Part shown: in pieces, positions 9,358 through 17,238 of the stretch
How positions within the stretch are numbered: position 1 is the first letter of the stretch
How the letters are laid out: each line of letters begins with the position of its first letter
Origin: Caldilineaceae bacterium
GTDB taxonomy: Bacteria > Chloroflexota > Anaerolineae > Caldilineales > Caldilineaceae
Assembly: GCA_022827195.1 (NCBI GenBank)
Contig: JAJDTL010000029.1
Coordinates: 1 to 64,000, forward strand
DNA length: 64,000 nucleotides
Direction: 5' to 3'
Notes under the pieces: generated by a model
What the model was told of the DNA's origin: nothing
Database searches by the model: none
What the model saw: only the letters and a program-made list of their open reading frames with translations
Translations under genes and position numbers: made by a program

Positions 9358-10413
9358 ATGAGACTCAGCAGCGAGGCCTTCGGCAAAACGGAAAGCGGAC
9401 AAGCGGTCAGACAGTACACGCTCGCCAACAACAACGGCGTAGAGGTGGACGTGCTCGACTACGGCGGGCTGATCCGTACGCTCACGGTGCCGGACCGCAA
9501 CGGCCGGCGCGGTGACGTTGTGCTCGGCTTCGACACGCTCGACGACTATCTTGCCGAGCACCCCTACTTCGGCGTGCTCGTGGGCCGCTTCGCCAACCGC
9601 ATCCGCGGCGCCAGCTTCGAGCTGGACGGCGTGCGCTACCAGCTCGCCCGCAACCTCGGCGAAGACCATCTGCACGGCGGCGACGGCGGTTTCGACAAGG
9701 TCGTCTGGCAAGCGCAGCCGTTCCAGAATGAACGGGCGGTCGGCCTGCGCCTCAGCTACCACAGCCCGGATGGCGAGGACCACTACCCGGGCGCGCTGGA
9801 CGCGGAGGTGACACTCAGTCTCGATGACGACAACGCCCTGCGCCTCGACTACCGCGCAACCTGCGACGCGCCCACAATCGTCAACCTGACCAATCACAGC
9901 TACTTCAACCTGGCCGGGCGGGGCACGATCCTCGACCACATGGCCATGATCGACGCCGACGCGTTCACGCCGATGGACAGCACGCTGATCCCGACGGGCG
10001 AACTGCGCGACGTGGCGGGGACGCCCTTCGACTTCCGCCAGCCGACCGCCATCGGCGCGCGCATCGAGGCCGACGACGAGCAGATCCGTTTCGGCGGCGG
10101 TTACGACCATAACTTCGTCCTCAACGGCGCGCCGGGCACGCTGCGGCTGGTGGCCCGCGTGACCGAGCCGATCAGCGGACGCGTGCTGGAGGTGCTGACG
10201 ACGCAGCCGGGCGTGCAGTTCTATACCGGCAATCAGATGGAGGCGTCGAGCGCGGGCAAAGACGGGCAGCTCTATCCCCATCACGGCGGTTTCTGCCTGG
10301 AGACACAGCACTTTCCCAATGCGCCGAACCAGCCGAACTTCCCTTCTGTCGTTCTACGGCCCGGCGAGGCGTACAGCGAGACAACCGTCTTCCGTTTCTC
10401 AACCGAGCCATAG
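9358..10413 (+). CDS. galM: Aldose 1-epimerase (mutarotase)
   Basis: 351 residues, the normal length for GalM. The enzyme interconverts alpha and beta anomers of aldoses such as galactose and glucose, in the cytoplasm. Visible active-site elements are LHGG with His106, NLTNHSYFNLAG with His180 as the general acid, and GFCLETQHFPNAPNQPNF with Glu315 as the likely general base. The GGYDHNFVL motif is also typical. The gene is followed within 65 bases by the DUF3179 gene; no Leloir-pathway genes are adjacent, so its role is probably general sugar scavenging. Confidence 0.93.
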   Translation: MRLSSEAFGKTESGQAVRQYTLANNNGVEVDVLDYGGLIRTLTVPDRNGRRGDVVLGFDTLDDYLAEHPYFGVLVGRFANRIRGASFELDGVRYQLARNLGEDHLHGGDGGFDKVVWQAQPFQNERAVGLRLSYHSPDGEDHYPGALDAEVTLSLDDDNALRLDYRATCDAPTIVNLTNHSYFNLAGRGTILDHMAMIDADAFTPMDSTLIPTGELRDVAGTPFDFRQPTAIGARIEADDEQIRFGGGYDHNFVLNGAPGTLRLVARVTEPISGRVLEVLTTQPGVQFYTGNQMEASSAGKDGQLYPHHGGFCLETQHFPNAPNQPNFPSVVLRPGEAYSETTVFRFSTEP

Positions 10414-10476
10414 ACGCGTCAGCGCGCCGGCGCGTTACAATCTGATTGTGGACTTCCGCTAGCAAAGGGGCTAACG

Positions 10477-11481
10477 ATGGGAGAGATCACAGACGAACTG
10501 ACTGCAGCGACGACTTTTGACGCAAAACGGGCGATCCTGAGCAAACGGGATATGTTCCGTCCCATAGCAGTACAGCGGACCGAGGCGCTGGCCGACGCAG
10601 TGGCCCGCAAGCAGGTCCGCCCCGAGACGCCGCTACTCCTGCTCGAGCGCGACGGCGCGGCCCTGGCCCTGCTGACAGACCAGATGGCCTTCCACCATGT
10701 GGCGCAAGGCGAGTTGAATGGCGTCCCGTTTCTCGCCACCTTCTGAGCGCCCTGCAACAGCGGCGTCAGTCTGACGCCAACTATCGACGGTAAAATCCAC
10801 ACGTTTGCGACCCGCGGCCTCTACAACGGCATGTCGCTGATGGGGGACCGCCAGAGCGGTTCCTATTGGGACCACATCACCGGCGAGTGCCTGCACGGCC
10901 CGCTGAAGGGACGGCAACTGGAGCTGGCCCCCCTGCGCCATATGCGGGCGGACCAGGCGCTGGCGCAGTTCCCGGATGCCCGCATCGCCCGTTCGCGGCT
11001 GCCCCTGCCGTTCGGACTGATTGGAGGCGTGACAAAGCTTCTGCAGAAGTTGGGCAGGGGGCGCTTCATGCCGCCCGGGTTCGCCGGCTCGATGGGCACA
11101 GAAGACCCGCGGCGGCCGCGCCTGGATTTGGGGCTGGGCGTGTGGACGGACAACATCAGCCGCTACTACCCGCTCGACCTGCTCAAAGCGAACGGCGGCC
11201 TGATCATCGACCGTTTCGCCGGCAGCACGATGCTGGTCTATCTCGACCCCGTTTCCGGCACGCCGGCACCGGTCATCGTCGACGTCCAACAGGCCGAGTG
11301 GGACGGCGACGAACTGCGCCTGGGCAGCGGCGGGTCGATCCGCAACGGCAGGCTCTACGACGCCTACGGAGCCGAGCTGCCGGTCGCGCAGCCGTTGCAT
11401 TTGTTCGCCCGCTGGTACGGGTTCTCGCTCACCTTTCCAGGCTGCGAAATCTATGAAGGCGTAAACGGAGAGACCGGCTGA
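10477..11481 (+). CDS. DUF3179 domain protein, candidate selenoprotein (TGA at codon 90)
   Basis: Read as one frame of 334 residues with a single internal TGA (10744-10746) at codon 90. Upstream (residues 1-89) ends LNGVPFLATF; downstream continues APCNSGVSLTPTIDGKIHTF, then a GSYWDHITGECLHGPLKG segment. This is the DUF3179 pattern, in which the equivalent site normally reads T-Y/F-C-P-L-C. The TGA therefore replaces the first Cys of CxxC, giving U90-A-P-C93. A SECIS-like hairpin follows at 10762-10778. AAAGGGG six bases before the ATG is a good ribosome binding site. The fold's biochemical function is unknown; a redox U-C pair suggests thiol/selenol chemistry or metal binding. A nonsense mutation of TGC is the alternative. 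Without readthrough, the two halves would be 10477-10746 and 10831-11481. Confidence 0.8.
10744..10778 (+). promoter_or_regulatory. Candidate UGA-Sec codon and bacterial SECIS hairpin
   Basis: TGA at 10744-10746 is followed 15 bases later by GGCGTCA (10762-10768), loop GTC (10769-10771) and TGACGCC (10772-10778), a perfect 7-bp stem. The apical loop starts with G and begins 22 nt after the UGA. Known bacterial SECIS elements have a short upper stem, a loop with G in the first two positions and about 16-37 nt spacing, so the match is good. The E. coli fdhF element similarly has a GU-containing tetraloop. Binding by SelB is inferred. Confidence 0.7.
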
Positions 11482-11567
11482 GGACAACCGCCGCGCAGGC
11501 CGCTGAGGCAGCCGCAGCGGTGAAATCAGGCCGGGCAGGATGGCAACGCGCGAAGGAGCTGAGCAAC

Positions 11568-12365
11568 GTGCAACTCAACCTTTCCGGCAAAACGGCAATC
11601 ATCACCGGAGGCAGCGCCGGCATCGGCCTTGCCTGCGCGCAGGCGCTCTACGCCGAAGGGGTCAGCGTGCTGATCGCGGCGCGCGACCGGGAGCGGCTGG
11701 CGCAGGCATTGACCGCGATCAATGATCACGCGCCCGAGAGCAAGGCCGAAGCGCTGGCCGAAAGCGCCGACGTGAGCACCGCGGACGGCGTTGAACGGGT
11801 CGTTGCCCGCGCTCTCGACACCTGGGGGCGGGTGGACATTCTGATCAACAACGCCGGCTCGGCGCCGAGCGGCGACTTCTATACCCTCGGCGACGACGCT
11901 TACCACGGCGCCTGGGACCTGAAGCTGCTCGGCTATATGCGCATGGTGCGGGCGGTCGCGCCGCAGATGAAGGCCAGGCGCGACGGGCGCATCGTCAACA
12001 TTGTCGGCGCCGCGGCCCACAATCCGACGCCGACTTTCCTGGCGGGCGGCACGGCCAACGCCGCCATCATCAACTTCACCAAGGGAATCTCCCAGGACCT
12101 GGCGCCCCATCGCGTCCGCATCAACGCCATCTCGCCGGGACCGGTGAATACGGAGCGCGCCCGCCAGCTCGCCCGCCAGGAAGCCGACGCGCACGGCATC
12201 TCCGTGGAGGAGGCGACCGCGCGCCGCATCGCTTCGGTCCCGCTGGGGCGCATGGCGGAAGCCGATGAGATCGCCGACATTGCCCTCTTCCTGGTTTCGG
12301 ACAGGGCGGCCAGCGTAACCGGCGCCGAGCTTCTTATGGACGGCGGAGCGACGGCCAGTGTCTGA
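11568..12365 (+). CDS. SDR family oxidoreductase with altered catalytic motif
   Basis: 265 residues from a GTG start with AAGGAG about nine bases upstream. The Rossmann loop is TGGSAGIG (residues 13-20) and the NNAG motif is present, so it binds NAD(P)(H). The usual YxxxK catalytic motif is not found: the segment that should carry it reads FLAGGTANAAIINFTK, with Gly at the expected Tyr position and Asn at the Lys position. The C-terminus SVTGAELLMDGGAT is standard. This is either a divergent SDR subgroup with other catalytic residues or a non-catalytic member. It overlaps the next gene by eight bases, implying translational coupling. Confidence 0.85.
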   Translation: MQLNLSGKTAIITGGSAGIGLACAQALYAEGVSVLIAARDRERLAQALTAINDHAPESKAEALAESADVSTADGVERVVARALDTWGRVDILINNAGSAPSGDFYTLGDDAYHGAWDLKLLGYMRMVRAVAPQMKARRDGRIVNIVGAAAHNPTPTFLAGGTANAAIINFTKGISQDLAPHRVRINAISPGPVNTERARQLARQEADAHGISVEEATARRIASVPLGRMAEADEIADIALFLVSDRAASVTGAELLMDGGATASV

Positions 12366-13602
12366 GCCACTCCGTTCCCCCGACCCGTCGACTGTTGCCG
12401 TTAGCCCCTCTCAAGGCGCCTACCGCTGGTACGTCCTCATCCTGGCCGCGTTGACGCACACGCTGGTCGTGGGTATGCCGATGATGGCGCTGCCCGTGCT
12501 GTTCGAAGAGATCGGCCGCGACCTCTCCCTCGACCTGGTCCAGATCGGCTATGTCTGGGGCGCATCCTCGCTCTTGGGCGTTGCGATGAGTCTGACCGGC
12601 GGCGTAATCGGCGACCGCATCGGCGCGCGGCGCATGCTCGTCATCGCCTGCCTGCTGACAGGGATCACCGGCGCGATGCGGGCCTTTGCCGGCGATTTTG
12701 CCAGCCTGACGACGACCGTTCTGATCGCGGGCCTCTTTCCGATGGCCGCGCCGATGAACGTCCACAAGACGTGCGGAATCTGGTTCGCCGGGCCGCGCCT
12801 GGGCATGGCGAACGGCGTGGTCTCGGCCGGCATGGCGCTCGGCTTTCTGCTCGGTTCCTGGATCAGCGCAACCTACCTGTCGCCGTTGCTGGGGGGATGG
12901 CGCAATGTTCTGCTCTTCTACGGGGTGCTGGCCGTAATCGTCGGCATACTCTGGGCGCTCTCCAGACCCGAACCGGCCGCTGGCCCTACCTCCGCGTCGG
13001 CGGACCGACCTTCGCTGCGCGAATCTCTGGTGCGCGTCGCCCGCCTACGCAACGTCTGGCTGCTGGCGGTGGCGATGTTCGGCATCGGCGGCGCGATTCA
13101 GGGCGCGCTCGGCTACCTGCCCCTCTATCTGCGCGACCAGGCCTGGAGCCCGGACGCGGCCGACAGTGCGCTGGCCAGTTTCCACCTGGCCAGCTTACTC
13201 TTCACCCTTCCGCTCTCGATGCTCTCCGACCGAATGGGCGTGCGCCGTCCACTTCTGCTCGTGGCCGCGTTGATGTTCACGGTCGGCTTCGGCGTCCTGT
13301 CTGTCGCACAGGGGATCGCCGTCTGGCTGGCGGTTATTTTCGCGGGCATCATGCGCGATGGCTACATGGCCACACTGATGACACTGATCATCGAGCTGCG
13401 CGGCGTCGGTCCGGCGCTTGCCGGCACGGCCACCGGTATGATCATGGCCATCTCGCGTATCGGCTCCGTCGTCGCGCCGCCGATTGGCAACAGCCTTGAG
13501 TCCTTCGGCCCTGGCGTGCCCTTTCTCTTCTGGTCGGCCATGGCTCTCGCCGGCTGGATCGCGCTCACCGCCGTGCGCGAGGCGCGTGAATCGCAAACAT
13601 AG
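12358..13602 (+). CDS. Major facilitator superfamily (MFS) transporter
   Basis: 414 residues with about twelve hydrophobic segments. The loop between the second and third segments has GGVIGDRIGARRM, a version of the MFS motif A (GxxxDRxGRR), and a second copy, SDRMGVRRP, sits at the matching place in the C-terminal half. It resembles nitrate/cyanate-type (CynX/NimT-like) carriers more than drug exporters. The GTG start overlaps the SDR stop, so the two are co-translated and the substrate is probably related to the SDR reaction. Substrate unknown. Confidence 0.88.
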   Translation: MSEPLRSPDPSTVAVSPSQGAYRWYVLILAALTHTLVVGMPMMALPVLFEEIGRDLSLDLVQIGYVWGASSLLGVAMSLTGGVIGDRIGARRMLVIACLLTGITGAMRAFAGDFASLTTTVLIAGLFPMAAPMNVHKTCGIWFAGPRLGMANGVVSAGMALGFLLGSWISATYLSPLLGGWRNVLLFYGVLAVIVGILWALSRPEPAAGPTSASADRPSLRESLVRVARLRNVWLLAVAMFGIGGAIQGALGYLPLYLRDQAWSPDAADSALASFHLASLLFTLPLSMLSDRMGVRRPLLLVAALMFTVGFGVLSVAQGIAVWLAVIFAGIMRDGYMATLMTLIIELRGVGPALAGTATGMIMAISRIGSVVAPPIGNSLESFGPGVPFLFWSAMALAGWIALTAVREARESQT

Positions 13603-13703
13603 CGCCCCTTCCGCGGCCGTCCGAACTGTGCCGGACCGGTCGCAAGGAAGAGACAACGTACAGTACAGACCATGGAAGCAGAATCTAATGCAGGAGGCCC
13701 AAA

Positions 13704-15485
13704 ATGAGCACCTCAGTCGCCGCTGACAACTATCAACGCATCGCATCTGTCGCGGAGGTCACGCAGGACGGCCTGCACACCGTTCACGTAAACGGCCACG
13801 TCATCGTCCTCGTCCATCACGAAGGCGAAATCTACGCGCTGGACAATCGCTGCCCCCACATGGGCTTTCCCCTCGATCGCGGCAGCGTCCAGGATGGCAT
13901 CCTCACCTGCCATTGGCACCACGCCCGCTTTGATCTTTGCACAGGAGGCGCGTTCGACCTGTGGGCGGACGACACGCCCAGCTTCCCGGTGGAGGTGCGC
14001 AACGGCGATGTCTTTGTTGATGTCGCGCCGCGCCGCGATCCGGTGGAACACCAGCGCCTGCGGCTGGACGTCGGCCTGGAGCGCAACCTCTCGCTGGTCG
14101 TGGCCAAGGCCGCCATCACCCTGGTGGACGAAGCCGGCGACACCATGTCGCCCTTTGCCGCCGGTCTTGGGTTTGGGACGCGCTACCGCATGGAAGGCTG
14201 GGGGCAAGGGTTGACCATGCTCACCTGCTTCCAGAATCTTCTGCCCAGCCTCGGCCGCGAGGACCGGGCCAAGGCGCTGGCGCACGGTCTCGCAGCAGTC
14301 GCGGCCGATTCGGCCGGCAGCTCGCCCCGCTTCCCCGTTACGCCGCTGCCCGACGGCAGTCCGGACCTGGTAACCCTCAAGCAGTGGTTCCGCCGCTTCA
14401 TTCTGGTGCGCGACGCGCAAGGCGCAGAACGTTGCATCATCACAGCACTGCGCGCCGGCGCGGGTCCGCAGCAGATGGCCGACATCCTTTTCAGCGCGGC
14501 GACGGATTTCCGTTACATCGACGTCGGCCATCCGCTCGACTTTACCAACAAGGCCTTCGAGGCGCTCGATATCGTCGGCTGGGAAGAGGCCGAAAGGGTA
14601 CTGACCAGCCTCGTCCCCGGTTATGCCTCGGCCCAGCGCATGGAGGAGTCCAACGCCTGGCGGAATCCCATCGACCTGATCGATCTGCTGGGCGACGCGC
14701 GCGCCCAGATTCCATCGGCCCTCGCTGCCGGTCGGACGCTGCGCGGCCGTTGGGCCGGTCGCGACGACCTCGTGCCAGTCCTGCTGGACGATGATCCGCA
14801 TGCCATCGCCGCCGCGCTGCTCGATGCTCTGCGGGGCGGCGCCGGCGAAGTCGAGCTTGCCGCCGTTGTCGCCTACGCCGCGGCTTTGCGCATCGCCCGT
14901 TTCCACACCAGCAACGAGTTCGGCGACTGGGACACGGCGCTGCACACCTTCACCTTCGCCAGCGCCGTCCATCAGGGTCTGCGCCGCCTGGAAGGGTACG
15001 CGCCGCCGGATGACTATCTGCTCCTGTTGCGGGGGGTCTTTGACGCGGCGATGAGCATCTATCTCGACCGCTTCCTCAATATCCCCGCGGCCCGGCTCCC
15101 CGCCCCATCCAACGGTAACGGGGCGTCCCCCCAGCTCCCGCCGTTGGCAGAGATGCTGGACCAGCAGCAGCAGGTGAACGAGGCCGGCGGCGCGGTCGGT
15201 GATTACCTCTTCGAAGGCGGCGCGGCGGCGAAGCTGCGTGCCGAACTGGGGGCGCTTCTCCTGCGCGAAGACCGCAATTTCCACACGATCCAGTGCATCG
15301 AAGCGGCCTTCCGTCAGCATGACCTGCTCGCTGCCGAGCCGGGCTCCCAGGAGCAGGCTGTGCATGTGCTGGTGGCCGCGTCCCGCTATCTCGCCGCCCA
15401 CGCACCCACGATGCGCGCCCAGGGCCAGACCTTCGGCATCGCCCGCCGCCTCCACCGCAACGAGAAACTGTTCGAAGGCGAATAA
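13704..15485 (+). CDS. Rieske [2Fe-2S] protein with large alpha-helical C-terminal domain
   Basis: 593 residues preceded by a strong AGGAGG site at about 13690. The N-terminal 110 residues are a Rieske ferredoxin: Cys50-Pro-His52 and Cys69-His-Trp-His72 ligate the cluster. Rieske domains of this type transfer electrons or bind ring-hydroxylating oxygenases. The following ~480 residues have no sequence motif I know; they are helix-rich and contain several His (for example near DIGHPLDFTNK, RFHTSNEFGDW and NFHTIQCIEAAFRQH), which could bind a second cofactor. It begins a compact run with a DUF6958-like protein and an FAD oxidoreductase, suggesting a three-component redox unit. Confidence 0.85.
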   Translation: MSTSVAADNYQRIASVAEVTQDGLHTVHVNGHVIVLVHHEGEIYALDNRCPHMGFPLDRGSVQDGILTCHWHHARFDLCTGGAFDLWADDTPSFPVEVRNGDVFVDVAPRRDPVEHQRLRLDVGLERNLSLVVAKAAITLVDEAGDTMSPFAAGLGFGTRYRMEGWGQGLTMLTCFQNLLPSLGREDRAKALAHGLAAVAADSAGSSPRFPVTPLPDGSPDLVTLKQWFRRFILVRDAQGAERCIITALRAGAGPQQMADILFSAATDFRYIDVGHPLDFTNKAFEALDIVGWEEAERVLTSLVPGYASAQRMEESNAWRNPIDLIDLLGDARAQIPSALAAGRTLRGRWAGRDDLVPVLLDDDPHAIAAALLDALRGGAGEVELAAVVAYAAALRIARFHTSNEFGDWDTALHTFTFASAVHQGLRRLEGYAPPDDYLLLLRGVFDAAMSIYLDRFLNIPAARLPAPSNGNGASPQLPPLAEMLDQQQQVNEAGGAVGDYLFEGGAAAKLRAELGALLLREDRNFHTIQCIEAAFRQHDLLAAEPGSQEQAVHVLVAASRYLAAHAPTMRAQGQTFGIARRLHRNEKLFEGE

Positions 15486-15507
15486 GCCTCAGAGCAAGGA
15501 GAGATGA

Positions 15508-15804
15508 GTGAGCCAGAAGATCATGACCCTGCACCCGCAGGGAAAGCAGGGCGTCAATATCGACAGGAGCAAGTATGACGTCGTACGGCAGGCGATCGAG
15601 CAGGTCCTGCGGGAGGAGCCGGAGACTTCGTTCAACCGGCTGACAGACCTGGTCAGGGAACGGATCGGCGGCACATTCGATGGCTCCGTCTCCTGGTACG
15701 TGGTATCGGTCAAGCTCGACCTGGAGGCGCGCGGCGTGGTGGAGCGCGTCGATGACCGCAGCCCGCAGCGGCTGCGGCTGGCGGACGCGGATGCCCAGCT
15801 ATGA
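15508..15804 (+). CDS. Small DUF6958-like protein
   Basis: 98 residues from GTG, with AAGGAGAG just upstream. The pattern HPQGKQGVNIDRSKYDVVRQAI, then SFNRLTDLVRERIGG, then WYVVSVKLDLEARGVVERV looks like a small winged-helix-type domain and matches what I recall of the DUF6958 family. Function unknown. It sits 22 bases after the Rieske gene and overlaps the FAD oxidoreductase start by 14 bases, so all three are likely on one transcript. Confidence 0.65.
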   Translation: MSQKIMTLHPQGKQGVNIDRSKYDVVRQAIEQVLREEPETSFNRLTDLVRERIGGTFDGSVSWYVVSVKLDLEARGVVERVDDRSPQRLRLADADAQL

Positions 15805-17212
15805 CGCGATCGTCGTCGGCTCCGGCCCCAACGGGCTCGCCGCCGCCATAACGTTCGCACGCGCCGGCCGCTCCGTGCTCCTGATCGAAGCCAGGGACTC
15901 GCTCGGGGGCGGAACGCGCACAGCCGAGCTGACCCTGCCCGGTTTCCGCCACGACGTCTGCGCCGCGATCCACCCCCTGGCGCCCGGCTCCCCCTTTCTG
16001 AGCACACTGCCCCTCGAGCGTTTCGGCGTCGAGTGGGTGCAACCCGACATCCCGGTCGCGCACCCGCTCGACGACGGGACCGCGGTCGGCCTCTATCGTT
16101 CACTGGAGCAGACCGCCTCATCCATCGGCATAGACGGCCGGAACTGGGTCCGGCTCTTCGGCCCGCTGGCGGCAGACTGGCCGAAACTGGCGCCAGTCCT
16201 GCTGGGTCCGCATCCTCTGACGGTCCATCTCGGCGCGCTGGTCCGATTCGGCCTGGCCGGCGTCTGGCCGGCCCAGCTGCTCTCCCCTCTCCTGTTCGGC
16301 GAAGAACGGGCGCGGGCGCTGTTCGCCGGGCTTGTTGCCCACTCGCTGCTGGACTTTCGCCAACCTTTCACCTCATCGTTCGGGCTGGTGCTTGGGATCC
16401 TGGGGCACGCGGTCGGCTGGCCGTTTCCACGCGGCGGCTCTCAGGCCATTGCCGACGCGATGGGCGCCTATCTGCGGGCATTGGGCGGGGATATTGTGGC
16501 CGGTTGGCCGGTGCGGTCGCTGGACGAGCTGCCGTCCAGCCGGACGGTCCTGCTGGACGTGGCGCCAAGGGAGGTCGTGCGGCTGGCCGGGACGCGGTTG
16601 CCACCCGCCTACCTGCGCAGGCTGGAGAGGTTTCGGTACGGCCCGGGTGTATTCAAAGTGGACTATGCCCTCAGTGAGCCGGTACCCTGGCGCGCAGAGA
16701 TCTGTCGAGACGCCGGCACAGTTCACCTGGGCGGAACGCTGGCGGAGATCGCTGCATCCGAAGAGGCGGCCTGCGGCGGCCGCATACCCGAGCGTCCCTA
16801 TGTGCTGGTCGCGCAGCACAGCCGGTTTGACACCACCCGCGCGCCCGCGGGCAAGCACACTCTCTGGGCCTACTGCCACACGCCGCACGGTTCGACGGTC
16901 GATATGGCGCCCGCCATCGAAGCGCAGATCGAACGCTTCGCGCCCGGCTTTCAGGACACAGTTCAGGCGCGCGCCGCCCTCAACAGCGCCGACCTCGAGC
17001 GCTACAACCCCAACTACGTCGGCGGAAACATCAGCAGCGGCGCCAATGATTTTCGCCAACTGTGGACCCGACCGATGCTGCGCTTTCCACCCTACAGCAC
17101 CCCTGTACGCGGCCTCTATCTCTGCTCATCCTCCACGCCGCCCGGCGCAGGCGTTCACGGCATGTGCGGGTACAACGCGGCCCGCGCCGCGCTGACACAG
17201 TTGCAGGAGTAG
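15791..17212 (+). CDS. FAD-dependent NAD(P)/FAD oxidoreductase, phytoene-desaturase-like (CrtI/COG1233)
   Basis: 473 residues. The N-terminal dinucleotide fold is AIVVGSGPNGLAAAITFARAG (Gly10, Gly12, Gly15) followed by an acidic residue in LLIEARDSLGGGTRT that binds the FAD ribose. The C-terminus, GLYLCSSSTPPGAGVHGMCGYNAA, is the FAD-binding end typical of CrtI-like amine-oxidase-fold enzymes. Related proteins desaturate or saturate isoprenoids (phytoene desaturase, RetSat-like), but many are unassigned. No carotenoid synthase genes are nearby, so carotenoid synthesis is not supported. ATG at 15791 overlaps the preceding gene. Confidence 0.88.
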   Translation: MPSYDAIVVGSGPNGLAAAITFARAGRSVLLIEARDSLGGGTRTAELTLPGFRHDVCAAIHPLAPGSPFLSTLPLERFGVEWVQPDIPVAHPLDDGTAVGLYRSLEQTASSIGIDGRNWVRLFGPLAADWPKLAPVLLGPHPLTVHLGALVRFGLAGVWPAQLLSPLLFGEERARALFAGLVAHSLLDFRQPFTSSFGLVLGILGHAVGWPFPRGGSQAIADAMGAYLRALGGDIVAGWPVRSLDELPSSRTVLLDVAPREVVRLAGTRLPPAYLRRLERFRYGPGVFKVDYALSEPVPWRAEICRDAGTVHLGGTLAEIAASEEAACGGRIPERPYVLVAQHSRFDTTRAPAGKHTLWAYCHTPHGSTVDMAPAIEAQIERFAPGFQDTVQARAALNSADLERYNPNYVGGNISSGANDFRQLWTRPMLRFPPYSTPVRGLYLCSSSTPPGAGVHGMCGYNAARAALTQLQE

Positions 17213-17238
17213 CAAACATTCGACGACCCGCAACCGGC

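Noticed and set aside
13713..15455. A 580-residue minus-strand open frame
   Set aside because: Exactly antisense to the Rieske gene; no motif and strongly biased composition.
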